DNA of 64,000 nt from Endothia cerciana (lineage: Eukaryota > Ascomycota > Sordariomycetes > Diaporthales > Cryphonectriaceae): positions 62,001 through 126,000 of the forward strand of contig JALRMH010000071.1 of NCBI GenBank assembly GCA_026119935.1, in the 5' to 3' direction. Each line of letters opens with the position of its first letter. The first letter of the stretch is position 1. Below the pieces are notes generated by a model, which did not search any database, was not told where the DNA came from, and saw only the letters and a program-made list of their open reading frames with translations. A program made the position numbers and the translations under genes. Positions 1-11,057 of this stretch are shown here, piece by piece.

Positions 1-388
1 CGGCTTCGCCTTCCCTGGGCACGTAGTCACCGCGCTTCATGGCGGCGTAGAGGCGGGCCTTCTCCTCCATCCTGCGGCGGGCGGAGAGGAGTTCATTCTT
101 TTCGTCCTCGGTCCCGGTGACCTCCCTCAATACCAATTTACCCTGGTCCCGGTCTGCCTCTCCGGATTTCCGTTTTGCCTTGACGCCGGCGAAGATGTCT
201 TTCTTGGCCCTGGACGGGCGGGGCCGTGCTTGTGTGGTGGGGATGGAGGGGGAGGAAGAGGAGGGCGCCCTGGAGGTGCTGATGAGGGAGGCCAGCTCGG
301 ACTTGAAGGCGAGGGAAGAGGGCAGGACGGTCTCTTTTTTCTGGCGCTTGGGGGCGCGTTGGCCGTAGAGGTTTGGATCTTGAGGCAT
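1..388 (-). CDS. CCDC174-like nuclear coiled-coil protein (N-terminal part)
   Basis: An open reading frame enters from the left edge and ends at an ATG (386-388, minus strand), so about 129 N-terminal residues are present and the C-terminus lies outside the window. The protein starts MPQDPNLYGQ, then has a basic KRQKK patch like a nuclear localisation signal, a Ser/Pro-rich stretch, a second basic segment (RAKKDIFAGVKAKRK) and a charged helix ending RRRMEEKARLYAAMKRGDYV. That last motif resembles the conserved start of the DUF4078/CCDC174 family, small nuclear proteins linked to exon-junction and splicing factors in animals. The family assignment is from recollection of the motif and rests on the N-terminus only. 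It is read away from the small gene at 1401, so the two share an upstream region. Confidence 0.6.
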   Translation of the reverse strand, partial: MPQDPNLYGQRAPKRQKKETVLPSSLAFKSELASLISTSRAPSSSSPSIPTTQARPRPSRAKKDIFAGVKAKRKSGEADRDQGKLVLREVTGTEDEKNELLSARRRMEEKARLYAAMKRGDYVPREGEA

Positions 389-1400
389 GGCGGACGAGGG
401 ATGTGGCGATCGCCGGGTCAGGGCCGAGGCAACAGAGTCGGGCCGGAGGATGAGGTTAATTTCGAGCCTCCTGTCTCTGGGGGGTCGGCGACGTTGAAGC
501 ACGTGAAGTCCGACGATGCGTGGAGTGAGGTGGTGGACCCCCGTTAACTTACAGTAGGTACTGCAGGCGCGCGCACGTACTAGGTAAGGTAACAGTAAGT
601 GTGCCAGTGCACTGTGTGAGGTGATGGATCCACATCCACAGTCAGTGAGTGACCCGCCAGAACGGGGTGCTTTAACTTAGCACCCTGTACGGTGGGCTGA
701 CAGCCCCTGCTGCTCCCGCAGTAGCCGAGGCCCCTAGGGTCAACCCAACTGCCCACCAGGGCAGGACGTCAGTGGGGGGAGATTGCCAAGGGCCTGATCT
801 GCCAGCTGCAGTGACAACAATGACTTGCTCTCGGCGTGCAGGTGGCGCTGGCCATTCAGACTTGCCCCGAGGTGTGAGAGACCCGGACGAGGCACGCCGC
901 CTGGGTTTTGGGTGGTGGGTTTTTATTTTATTTTATTTTATTATTTTATTATTTTATTATTTTATTATTTTATTATTTTTTATTTCATATCAAAAATATA
1001 TATATTTTTTATTTGTTTTTAGTATGTTATATTTTATCTCAATTTCCCTCCCTTTCCCTCCTTCCTTCCCTCTTCCTATCTGGAGAAAACCTCTCTTCCT
1101 GTATCGTTACCTTCATCATGCCAAGCGTGCCCTTCTTGCCCCCAGCCTGACTGACCTTTTGTGCCGTTAACTCGTCGCCCCTCGCGTTGTGACCCACCAG
1201 AGTTCACGTCCCTGTCCTGCCTTCGCGGTTCCGAGTCAGGACCGATCGCCAGCGAAGCTCCGGGCTGTCCACCCAGCCAGCGCAGCCCACCTACATACAT
1301 ACATACAGCCAGCGCAGTACGGACGGAGTGCGGCACGGTTCACGGCCAACGTCTGTCCGCAAGAGTCGACTCATTGCCCCCGCGACACCCAATCTCGAGA
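389..1400. other. Intergenic region between divergent genes, with an AT-rich microsatellite
   Basis: No convincing gene. It separates the minus-strand gene ending at 388 from the plus-strand gene starting at 1401 and should hold both promoters. About 919-1020 is a (TTTTA)n/(TTATT)n tract running into TA-rich sequence, in sharp contrast to the GC-rich flanks. A (CATA)n-like stretch lies near 1290-1305. Open frames here are low-complexity translations with no recognisable family. Confidence 0.6.
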
Positions 1401-1831
1401 ATGCACGTCCTGCAGCCCCTGGACATGGTCTCCCTTCACGAGTTTGCCGCGGCTCTGGAGTCGAGGATGACAAACCTGCTCGTCATCTCGGACTCCTACT
1501 CCTGGGTTGTCAGGATCATCTCTTGGTTTTTCGTGAGTTCCCCCCACCGTCACACGCTCCTCTCTCTCTCTCCCTCTGTCTCTTTTTTTATTTATTTTTT
1601 ATTAGGGGGCCGGGGGCGGCCCAGGGCTTTAGCCCAGGAGAATCACCTCGTGTGCTGACATCGGTCCAACGGCAGATTACGCTGGCACTATCCTTCTGGA
1701 CCCCCATCGCCGTCCTGATTGTCTTCGACTTCCTCCTCTGGATCTACCGCCTCGTCTTTCCCGCTACCATCACCAACCCCCGAACACGGCGGAGGCGCGA
1801 GTCGCTGAGCCACCCCGTCTCGACGACCTAG
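1401..1831 (+). CDS. Small hypothetical single-pass membrane protein (95 aa, 2 exons)
   Basis: Exon 1 is 1401-1532 (44 codons) and ends at a GTGAGT donor. The intron 1533-1675 carries a GCTGAC branch site 18 nt before its CAG acceptor. Exon 2 is 1676-1831 and joins in phase 0. The protein begins MHVLQPLDMVSLHEFAAALE. Residues about 32-67 are strongly hydrophobic (IISWFFITLALSF, then AVLIVFDFLLWIYRLVF), forming one or two membrane helices, followed by a basic tail (NPRTRRRRE) expected on the cytosolic side. I do not recognise the family. Clean splice signals and a precise frame join support a real gene; the start could be an earlier in-frame ATG. Confidence 0.6.
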
Positions 1832-2087
1832 CAAGTGTTTGTTTGACTTTGACGACGATTAGGACAGGGCGCCGGACTCATGGGCGGACTTTGCTTTTTT
1901 TTTCTTCTCCTGATAGACCACGGATTACCGGAGTACAAAGCACGGCGCACGGGGATCAGGGGAGAAAACAGAGGACCAGGCGCGAGGAGTTGAGGGGGGC
2001 TATGACCACACATGGGATGTTCTTGTGTCTTCTTCCATATTCAAGATTCTACGCTAGGTCCACGAGAACACTTGCTTGCAGGCCATG

Positions 2088-3191
2088 TTATATCTGGGAC
2101 ACCACCTTGAGCAGATCGCCCGTCACACCCATGGCGGTGACCTCACCACCAGCGCCTGCGCCCTGGATGATGAGCGGGTTGCTCCCGTATCGCTTCGTGT
2201 AGAAGCTGATGATATTGTCCGACCCCTTGAGCGCCGCGATGGGGTGCGACCGGTCAAAGCTCTCGAGGCCGACCCTGACCTCCCTAGCACCCACATCGAC
2301 GCTCCCGACGAACCTCACCACCTTGCCCTCCTTCTCTGCCGCCGTCTTGACCTCCTCCATCTGCGCGTCGAAGTCGGGCAGCTTCTCCAGGAACTCGTCC
2401 GCACTGCCCACGCTCTCCAGCTCCTTGGGGACCAGGCTCTGCACGGGGAAGCTCGTCGCCGACTCAACCTTCAGCCCGGCCAGCCTTGCCAGGATGGTCA
2501 GCTTCCTCGCGACGTCCAGGCCGTTCAGGTCGTCCCGCGGGTCCGGCTCCGTGTACCCCAGCTCCTTGGCCTTCTTGACCTCGGCGCTCCACTTCCCCCC
2601 GGTCCCCTCGGTTGGCGCGAACGAGTTGAACAGGAACGACATGGTGCCCGAGAACACGCCCTCGATGCGCCTGACCTCGTCGCCCGTACCCACCAGGTCC
2701 TTGATGGTCGAGATGATCGGGAGGCCTGCCCCACACGCTGATTCGTGGTAGACCTTTGCCCCGCTCGCGGCCGCCGAGCCGAAGACGTCCTGCCACAGCT
2801 GGAAGCTGCCGGAGAAGGCCTTCTTGTTGGCGGTGACGACGGAGACGCCCCTCCGCAGGAAGAGCGGGTACGACTCGGCGAGTTCCTGCGAGGAGGTGTT
2901 GTCGATAAGGACGGATCTGGAGCCAGAGGGGACCGAGGAGAGGTACTCGACGACCTCGGGCAGGGGAGGCGGCGCGCCGACGCCCGCCGTGGTGAGCTGG
3001 TGGACCGCGGAGGCGATCTCGATGGGCTTGTAGCCGGCGTGGTAGAGGGACTTCTTGGAGGTCGAGATGTAGCAGAGGACGAGCTTGGGGCTGGGACGGC
3101 GGACGGCGAGCTCTTCGAGCTGGGAGATGAAGCATTTTCCCACGCCGCCGGCGCCGATTACGCCGATGTAGACTGTCTTGGTCGAGGCCAT
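2088..3191 (-). CDS. HOM6: Homoserine dehydrogenase
   Basis: A single-exon 367-aa protein, the usual fungal length. It reduces aspartate semialdehyde to homoserine with NAD(P)H (EC 1.1.1.3), the branch step to threonine, methionine and isoleucine. The N-terminus has the Rossmann motif IGVIGAGGVGK (about residues 9-19). The middle has the signature GYTEPDPRDDLNGLDVARK (about 215-233), which carries the acidic substrate ligands and the catalytic Lys, and the segment GVFSGTMSFLFN. There is no aspartokinase or ACT domain, as expected for the fungal monofunctional enzyme. It is expected in the cytosol. It is divergently transcribed from TRM8 across about 530 bp. No frame damage is seen. Confidence 0.95.
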   Translation of the reverse strand: MASTKTVYIGVIGAGGVGKCFISQLEELAVRRPSPKLVLCYISTSKKSLYHAGYKPIEIASAVHQLTTAGVGAPPPLPEVVEYLSSVPSGSRSVLIDNTSSQELAESYPLFLRRGVSVVTANKKAFSGSFQLWQDVFGSAAASGAKVYHESACGAGLPIISTIKDLVGTGDEVRRIEGVFSGTMSFLFNSFAPTEGTGGKWSAEVKKAKELGYTEPDPRDDLNGLDVARKLTILARLAGLKVESATSFPVQSLVPKELESVGSADEFLEKLPDFDAQMEEVKTAAEKEGKVVRFVGSVDVGAREVRVGLESFDRSHPIAALKGSDNIISFYTKRYGSNPLIIQGAGAGGEVTAMGVTGDLLKVVSQI

Positions 3192-3721
3192 CTTGCTGGG
3201 GCCAATTGGGCGCTGTAGGGGGCTGTAGGGGGGTTGTGAAAATTCAAGGGAGGTGAAATGTTGTTCAGCTTCAGCGTTCTTGAGGTTTGGAGGAGGGCTC
3301 GAGAAAAACGTCGAGCGCTCCCAGGCCGACCGCGGGGTAGATTGGGAAGGGGATCCGCCTTGTAGCTAGGTACTATGGCCATGTGCTATGTAGTAGTACC
3401 GCTATGTATGTACGGTAGCGCAGCAGCGCGGAAGGGCCCCGTCCTGCCGCTACTTCAATACAGGGGCCCTGTCGGTAGACAAACCCCTGAGGACTGGGGA
3501 GGCGGCCACTAATACATATGTACAAAGTAGCTGTAGGACGCTGTACCAAATTGGCCTGGTAGGTTATGGGGGGGGTGCTGCCCCACCACGTCTTTCCACG
3601 CCCGCCAAGTTTGAAGGCCTCATCGAGCTTGTCACAGTGAGTTCCTCACGGGCCACCCACCGCAACGATCATAATCCCAAGTAGCAGTAGACACTTCTTC
3701 TGGACGTCACACGCCGCCAAG
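3192..3721. promoter_or_regulatory. Shared promoter region of HOM6 and TRM8
   Basis: About 530 bp separate the two start codons, which point outwards, so this must contain both promoters. An ATTGG (CCAAT on the minus strand) lies at about 3204-3208, close to the HOM6 start. The stretch 3365-3425 is rich in GTAC/CTATG repeats such as TAGGTACTATGGCC and GTAGTAC, a pattern also seen in other intergenic regions of the window. No TGASTCA general-control (Cpc1/Gcn4) site was noticed, although amino acid biosynthesis genes often carry one. Confidence 0.5.
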
Positions 3722-4724
3722 ATGCCTGAACAGTCTGAAACTCCCCCGCCGAAGCGCCAGAAGCGCGAGGCGTATCGCTCTGCCCACCGAGCGGACGAGA
3801 ACTCGACTGAGATGCCCAGGAAGAAATTCTTCAGGCAGAGGGCACACGCGAACCCCTTCTCTGATCACCACCTTCTCTAGTATGTGACCCTGCCCCGCCG
3901 TCTCTCACCTCAGGGTCCTGACTGCATCCAGCCCTACAAGCCCCGATATGATGGACTGGTCCGAGATGTTTCCGTCATTCGTGGCAGAGGGCCAAGATGA
4001 TGAGGCAGCCGAGGCTAGGACTGTCGCGGAGAAGGGCGGCCAGGTCGTCAGGGTGGCTGAGAAGCCGAGGAAGCTGACAGGGGACGTCGAGGTGGCGGAT
4101 ATCGGGTGTGGATTTGGTGGTCTGCTCATGGCCCTCGGCCCTCTGATGCCAGACACGCTGTGCCTAGGTCGGTCTTCCGTCCGCACCCCCCACGCAATGA
4201 CCCTGACAATCCAGCTGACCGGGAGCGCAGGCCTCGAGATCAGAATCTCCGTCACGGAGTACGTCGAGGGCAGGATCCGCGCCATGCGGAACCAGAGCAG
4301 GATCGAGGGCGGTAATCTGTACCAAAACATCGCCTGCCTGCGGGCCAACACGATGAAGTTCCTGCCCAACTTCTTCAGGAAGGCTCAGCTCTCCAAGATC
4401 TTCATCTGCTTCCCGGACCCGCACTTCAAGGCGAAGAAGCACAAGGCGCGCATCGTGTCGACGCAGCTCAACTCCGAGTATGCGTATGTGCTGAGGCCGG
4501 GCGGCATCGTCTACACCATCACGGACGTCAAGGATCTGCACGAGTGGATGGTGTCACATCTTGAGGCGCACCCTGCCTTCGAAAGGGTATCGCAGGAGGA
4601 GCAGGATGCCGACGGGTGTGTCAGGATCATGAGTACCGAGACGGAGGAGAGCAAAAAGGTGTCGAGGAACCACGGACAGAAGTTCGTTGCCCTGTACAGG
4701 CGGCTGGAGGACCCTCCGTGGTGA
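3722..4724 (+). CDS. TRM8: tRNA (guanine-N7-)-methyltransferase catalytic subunit (3 exons, 295 aa)
   Basis: Exons 3722-3879, 3932-4167 and 4231-4724. Introns are 52 and 63 nt with GTATGT/GTCGGT donors; the second is a multiple of three with no stop and is recognised only because the family requires LCLG directly joined to LEIR. The enzyme makes m7G46 in tRNA using S-adenosylmethionine, with a WD-repeat partner (Trm82). Family motifs in order: RKKFFRQRAHANPFSDH (about 33-49), SPDMMDWSEMFP, the SAM-binding ADIGCGFGGLL, LEIRISVTEYV, NTMKFLPNFF, and IFICFPDPHFKAKKHKARI, the tRNA-binding and catalytic signature. Nothing looks broken. The partner is not in the window. Confidence 0.95.
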
Positions 4725-5149
4725 AAAGGCTCCGGGGGGGGGGGGCGAGGCTTCGGCACAGGCGACCTCTTTGAGGACGATGGAGAGATAATGGATATCA
4801 ATGCCGTCTGTGATATGGCTCCACGTTTATTACTGTCATTGTGGCCCAAGAGCCAGACGACCCCTCTGGATGTGGCCGTGATACAGTATGCGCCTCAAAT
4901 CCGTACCGTCCGTCGATGCAACCCTGCCCTTTGGGGCCCACGCGGATCTGGGCGACTCGACCACGACCGCGGCTGCGACCACCGCTGTAATACTACGGGT
5001 ACCGATACAACTGAGGTGCACCAGCTATCGATAAGCTCCTGCGCTGGAATACATCATACCTGACTGCCACGGCCACAACCCAACTCCTGCGACCGCCACC
5101 ATCGAAATATGCGGCGACACTTGCACACTGCCCTGTCGATGAACGGATT
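4725..5149. other. Intergenic region between TRM8 and the MDM1-like gene
   Basis: This holds the TRM8 3' end and the 5' leader of the next gene. A 12-nt G run lies at 4734-4745, ten bases after the TRM8 stop. No gene or structured RNA was recognised. Confidence 0.5.
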
Positions 5150-8100
5150 ATGGCCCTGAAGGGGAGAGATGTGATTCTTGCCGGTATCGCCAGTTTCATC
5201 GCCTGGGGCTATGCCACCAATTGGTTCCCCACGATCCGCTGGGCTGGGCACGCCTTCGTCGCCGGCTTCGTAACCTCGCTTCTCCTGCTGCTTGCGGCCG
5301 TCCTGCTTCTCTCCAGAGGCTCCAGCCGCGAGACGACGACGTCTTCGCCGCCACGGCACGGGCCCAGGTTTCTGGGCCGGGAGGCATGGCGCACCGAGGT
5401 CGCCGCGCTGCGCAGGCGCCATACTTACACGAAGCAGCCCCTCTACGCGGCCTCGCCCAGTATCTCCCGCGCGCTCGACGACGTCCTTGACCTGATCACA
5501 CGGGACTTTATATGGTCGTGGTACTCCAAGATCAGCGATGACCCGGTCTTTAGGAATGAGGTGGACAGGGCGATACGGCGCGCGCTCGAGCACATCCGCG
5601 ACCGCCTCTTCGAGGTCGACCTGCCCGAGGCCCTGACCACCCGGCTGGTCCCCATCCTGACGGCGCACTTTCGAGACTTCAACGAGGCTGAGAGGGCTGT
5701 CAGAGGGCGGAAGCTGAATCGCTCCGTCACGGAGTCTGAAGAGCTGGATCTGGCCATCGCGTCGAAGTACAAGGAGGGGAGGTTGCACCCGGCTGCGACC
5801 CTGTCGTATTCCGACCTCAAGCTCACGCAGCAGGATTACCTGCGGCAGGTGACAACGAAGGTGCTGCCGCATGTGCTCCCGGACAGTGTCCTGCGCAGCG
5901 GGGCTGTCTCGACCTTGATCCGCGAGGTCGTCGCGTGCGCGGTGCTATCTCCCATACTCCAGATCCTGTCCGACCCTGATACGTGGAACCAGATAATGGA
6001 GAACGTCGGGAGGAACATGCTGCAAGATCGTTCTACTGTCAGGAAGCTTCGCGCAGCTCTGGACGAGCATGCGCCGTCTGCGCCCAAGTCCGGGAAGCCC
6101 ATGTCGTTCCCGCGTCTCTCACCCGGAGACAGCGAGAGGAGGTTTGAGAGGTTCGTCAGGACGATCCGGAAGGTGGCCAACCTGTCCGATGCCAGGAGGT
6201 TCAGGAGTGAGGTCACGAGCCAGCTCAAGAGGGACTCTCAGCAGGAGGGACAGGACCCCGTCTACCTGCGGCGGCTGGACATGGGCAAGAGGCTGTTGGA
6301 CCAGAGGGTGCAGCTCCTCGCTGCTGGGAGAGATCGACGTGCCGGGGCTCTCCCCCCCAACCCGATCGCTACGCCGGAGTCGAAGCTGGAGAATGCTTCT
6401 CTCGCGGATCTCCTGCGGGATGCCTCGGGATTGTCATACTTCATGGAGTTTATGGACAGGCTACGGCTCATGAGCCTGGTGCAGTTCTGGCTTGTGGTCG
6501 ACGGGTTCCGTAACCCGCTCGAGGAGGAAGGGCACGACGACAATGACCATCTGCCGCTCACACTACCTCCTTGGACACCGTCCGATAGACAGGACCTGGC
6601 TCAGATAGAGCAGGCGTACCTGTCCAAGCCGGAGCTCAAAGTTCCCCAAGCGTCCAAACAAACCGTGCGAGAGTTCCTCGAGGCTGGAAAGGCTGCCACG
6701 CCTGAGCAGTACTACAGGGCCCGGAAGAGCATCTTGCGTGCTCAACATGCCGTGCTGGAGGAGATGCAGTCGAGGCACTTTAGCAACTTCAAAAAATCGG
6801 ATCTGTGGTACAAGTGCCTCGCAGCAGAGGAAGCTTCACAGAGCAACGCGCATCCTGTGCACAGCAATACAATGCCACCCGAGGTCCAGTCGCCGCCACC
6901 AGCGCTGTCAAGGACCACGACCGCTTTCGCAGGCAAACCTGGGCCGCTCTCCCGACTGGCGCCAAAGCTCAACACAAAGCTGCAGAACCGCCGCGCTGAG
7001 TCGTCCACAGACCTGAAACACTATAATGGCAATGCTGGCAACCTGGATGCGTTGGTAGAGCCCCGGAGATCGCTGGATGCGAGGATGTCATTTGATTCGA
7101 GGACATCGCTCGATGAGCATTCTCCGAACCCGCTGTTCGACGATGAAGAGGCAGAGCACGACGCGCTCGCGGACAGCGTGGCGAGTCTGGACCAGAATAA
7201 CGGGCCTCGTCCTCCCGACAGGAAGGTCGTTGCCGCGATGGAGGAGGCGCTCAACAATATCCTGGAAGACACCCGCCCGCCCACCTCCGAGGATCTTCGA
7301 GAGTCGCTGTTTGGTGAGGATGACGCAGGCTCGAGCATCTTCTCCGAGCACGACGGACACGCGAGAGGAGGACCAGCCGACACTGGCCGCCCTGGCAACG
7401 GCAAAGAGCCCGAGAGGCCTAGCTTGTCGTCCTTGGGACTCGTCAGCGCGGCCTCACGCATCGGTGTGTTTGTGGATGACGACTTGTTTGGGGACGAGGA
7501 CCGATATCTGTCAGATGAACCTGATGAAACGGACAGCCCCAGCAAGAAGGACGATATGGACGATATCCACGAGGCAGCACCAGGAGATCTTGGGCTCGCG
7601 GAGGCCATCACGGCCCTCACGAACGACATCGACAAGCTAGAGGCCCAGAACGCCGTCGTCGACTCGTTGCTCAGGAAGGCGGAGCTTACGAACAACACTG
7701 CCGAGCTGCGGATCCTGCGCAAGTCCAAGGGCAGCCTGGAGAGGGAGATACGAAGGAAAGAGCTACAGAGGCAGCAATATGTGGTCCAGGAAAGCGACAA
7801 CAGTCTGTACGGCCGCTCAGCTATCAGGATCAAAGCGATCCAGGTCGGGCACGAAGGCGACGGCAGAGAGTACGCGGTCTATGTTATTGAAGTCTCACGC
7901 AACGCGGGGGAGAAGATGCCGGCCGCCTCGTGGCTCATCACACGCCGGTACAGCGAATTCCACGAGCTGCATCAGAAACTCCGCTCGAAGTATCCCTCTG
8001 TTCGCCACCTCGACTTCCCGAGGCGGCGAGTCGTGATGAAGTTGCAGTCCGACTTCCTCCAGAAGCGCCGACAAGCTCTGGAGAAATACCTACGCGAGCT

Positions 8101-9029
8101 CCTGCTCCTGCCTGACGTCTGCCGCAGCCGCGATCTCCGAGCCTTCCTCTCCCAGAGTGTCATCAAACCTAGCGGGAATCACATGGAGGAGGAAGACAGG
8201 AAGGACATGATGACCCGACTATACGACTCGGTGACGGACGGCGTCGAGGACATCCTAGGCAGCATACCTGTGCTAGATCAGCTGTCAATCGCGGGGCAGA
8301 ACCTTATAGCCGCCGCGACGAGTCAAATCAACACGTTTGGCCCTTCGATGGCCATGGTTGATCCAGCAGCCAGCTCTGCGGATGCCGCGACGGCGGCGGA
8401 GGCCGAGGCAGAACTAGCCGCCTTCGAGGGCCGGGAACACATGGAAGCAGAGCCCTTCGTCAAGCCCATCTGCGACGTGTTCCTCGAGGTCTTCGAGCTC
8501 AGCCGCGGTAGCAATGCCAACTGGCTGCGCGGCCGCGCTGTCGTCGTGGTTCTCCACCAGCTGCTCGGTGGCACCATCGAGCGGAAGCTACGTGACAACG
8601 TCCGGATGCTCGTCCAGGAGGACGCTATACTGAAGTACATCGCACTGCTGAGGGACAGTCTCTGGCCTGGCGGGAAGAACTTTGGCGAGGGCAAGAAGCC
8701 CCGGACCAAGATGGAGAAGGCGCGCACGCGGACTGAGGCGAGTCTGATGCTGGCCACGCTGGTGCCGGACCTCGCGGGTAGTGTGGTCGGAAGGGTGAAT
8801 GCGCAGGCGGCGAGCCGGAGACTTTTTGCTACCTTTAATAATGAGAGGTTGAAGTAAGTCCAACATCTATCCTCTTTGCATTTTTACTGCGCTTCTTCCT
8901 CTTCTCTTCTTCTTTGGCCCTTGGGGATCCTGGTCGGGTAGGAGACTGAGGTGCTGACATTCCCGTAGCGCGCATCTTGCCTTCACGGTCATGGATGAGC
9001 TCATCGATATCCTCTTTGATGAGAGATAG
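5150..9029 (+). CDS. MDM1: MDM1-type sorting nexin (PXA-RGS-PX-nexin C), 1254 aa
   Basis: Exon 1 is 5150-8853 and exon 2 is 8969-9029; the 115-nt intron has a GTAAGT donor and GCTGAC branch site, and the join gives ..NNERLN followed by AHLAFTVMDELID. The protein belongs to the MDM1/SNX13/SNX14/SNX25 group, which tethers the ER to vacuole/endosome membranes and lipid droplets. Visible parts: two N-terminal hydrophobic segments (about residues 8-25 and 35-55) as ER anchor; a PXA domain (about 100-290); an RGS-like domain (about 400-570, with SGLSYFMEFMDRLRLMSLVQFW); a long acidic disordered linker; a coiled coil (about 810-870); a PX phosphoinositide-binding domain (about 885-1010, with the RRYSEFHELHQKLRSKYP core); and a C-terminal nexin domain (about 1110-1250). 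It is the longest intact CDS in the window, with no frame break over 3.7 kb. Confidence 0.93.
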
Positions 9030-10375
9030 TGCCATTGTGCCGTCCTGTTTATTTATGATGATATAGACACATGTTGCGATTCGGTACAAGACGGCACGGA
9101 TACTACTGTGTGAGTTTGGGATGGACGGCATAGCGTGGCGTTGAGCGAAAATGCACGATTACCATAATTACATTGGTTGTAAATTGACCCCAGAGTCCTT
9201 GGCCGGCGTGCGCTTTCTCCCGTAGCATCTCGCAACCAAATACTCGGGGCCGGATGATGCTCGCCTCCCCAACATGCGAAGATGGTATGCAGTTTCGATG
9301 CCGGAGCCGTCGGGCACTTGGCTGTCGACACTGCCTTCTCAAGCAGGGACTAGAGTTCAACGCGATGTGCAGCATACGTACTGCTGTGGGCTTTTGAGAA
9401 CTGCTTTCAGCCAGATGTATGAGTCGATCTACTTGGACCTGGCTCAGCCGTGGCACGTCGCCTAGCGGAACAGAAAGCACCGAGAGCAGGGCGGTTCCTC
9501 AGCAGCGGTTCCTGCCACGACGGTTGTGTTAATTTTCGTTATTATTAATTAAGGAACTATTTTTTCTTTTCTTTTGGGAGGGACTTCTGTCGTTGGTATG
9601 CTTCCTGTGAGTGTGTGTGTGTAGCAACACATATCGTCTAGGCTTCTTAGGCGGGCCACAGCCCTGTCCTGCCCGGCAACACCACTTGATGTTGCCTGCG
9701 AGCCCCGCGGTCCTCGGGTCGGCACGCACGCGAGAGGGCTCATGACACCACGGACGAGAACCTGCTGTCTGTTCGACACGGTGAGATGTGCCCGGGCACG
9801 GGAAGATCCACGCCTCGTTGCGCTGGTTGTGCTGGTGCCAGCCCCGTCTCGTCGTCGCAGTGTCGCGGGTTTGATGAGTGTGGTCAGGTGCACAGGGGAC
9901 ACATGTGCGAAGACGGAGAGAGAGATTGTTCAGGGGACGATCGCCCAGGTGCACTGCGCCTCCGGGGGGCGGGCGTACAGATTAGATTGGGCCGACATGA
10001 TGCTTGATCAGTGATGTTTGTCTATGCAGGTCGGTGCCAGAGCTACCCACTATGTACATCTGTAGTAGCAGCCCAGCAGCCCGCCCTACGTTGTAGTACC
10101 TACTAGTAGGTACCATAGAGTACCATATGGCCTGTAGTACCAGGTGGCCTTGTGCCCCCAGTTTCCATGATACCGCACTGCAGGCACTAGTGGTTCGCGC
10201 GCGGAGCTATGGCCAGGCCTTGGGGGGGGGAGGGGGGGCCCGAGGCTCTGCGCGGTTCGAACCTTACAAGCCCAGCCCCATCGGTCCCCAACCCCTCCCC
10301 TCCCTTCTCCCTGACGGACTGCGCCTGACCTGCCTGGCCTGCCATTGCCCCTGCCCTGCCCTGGCTGACTGACTG
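9030..10375. other. Intergenic region, no gene recognised
   Basis: This follows MDM1 and precedes the long leader of the SR-protein gene. A perfect 18-bp palindrome sits at 10096-10113. A G-rich low-complexity stretch (G7-A-G7 type) lies near 10218-10240. The open frames on both strands are low-complexity and match no family I know. Confidence 0.5.
10096..10113. repeat. Perfect 18-bp palindrome GTACCTACTAGTAGGTAC
   Basis: The sequence equals its own reverse complement over 18 bp and lies in a GTAC/CTAC-rich patch (10090-10140) about 950 bp upstream of the SR-protein start codon. Similar patches occur near 560-590, 3365-3425, 35160-35185 and 35445-35475, always between genes. It could be a dimeric transcription factor site or a compositional quirk. 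Confidence 0.6.
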
Positions 10376-10389
10376 ACTCTCCCTCGTCT

Positions 10390-10420
<31 letters not shown>

Positions 10421-11057
10421 CCCTCCTCCGACTGCCATCGTCCACCTCGCACGCCTCGAACACCTCGCGTGGCCCTCGTGTGCCAGAGCAAACGAGACCG
10501 CTGTGGAAACCATCCGCCCTGGAGCCTTGAGATTTGTCCCATCCCATCTGGTACCAGGACCATTGTTTTCGCAACCCAAGTCACCCCAAGACACGGTTCG
10601 TCTATTCCTCGCCAGGACCCGCTTCAAGGACCTTTTTCTTGGTATTTTTTTTTCGTTTTTTGTTTTGGGCCTATTCTTTTACCTCTCCTCCTCCTCCTCC
10701 TCCTCCTCCTCCTCCTCCTCCTTCTCGTATTCCTTTTCTCTGGAGCGCCTTGCCCTGCCTTGCCCTTTCCTTGCCTTGCCTTGCCTCGCCTCGCCTCGCC
10801 TCGCCTCGCCTCGTTCTCCCTGCGGCTGCCATTCCCACCTCTCCCCGGCCAGCCCCAGCTCCAGCCCCAGCTCCAGCTCCAGCTCCAGCTCCAGCTCCAC
10901 AGTCAAGTCGCGACGCCATCTGCGCCCTCCGTCGACAAGGCTGTCGTGCCGCCGTCTCCCAGCCGCTTGCCTCACTTTTCTACCTTCATGATCCCCGTCG
11001 CTTGACCTGATTCCTGGACAACACAGAGACAAGACCACCCGGCGGCCACCAGCAACC
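10375..11057 (+). promoter_or_regulatory. Pyrimidine-rich 5' region of the SR-protein gene with stacked microsatellites
   Basis: Upstream of the ATG at 11058 the plus strand is almost wholly pyrimidine-biased and contains successive short repeats: (CGTCCT)n at about 10393-10420, T-rich at 10637-10670, (CTC)n at about 10684-10722, (CTTGC/CTCGC)n at about 10760-10812 and (CAGCTC/CAGCCC)n at about 10850-10900. Pyrimidine-rich leaders and promoters are usual for highly expressed fungal RNA-binding and ribosomal genes. That this part is transcribed is inferred. Confidence 0.5.
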
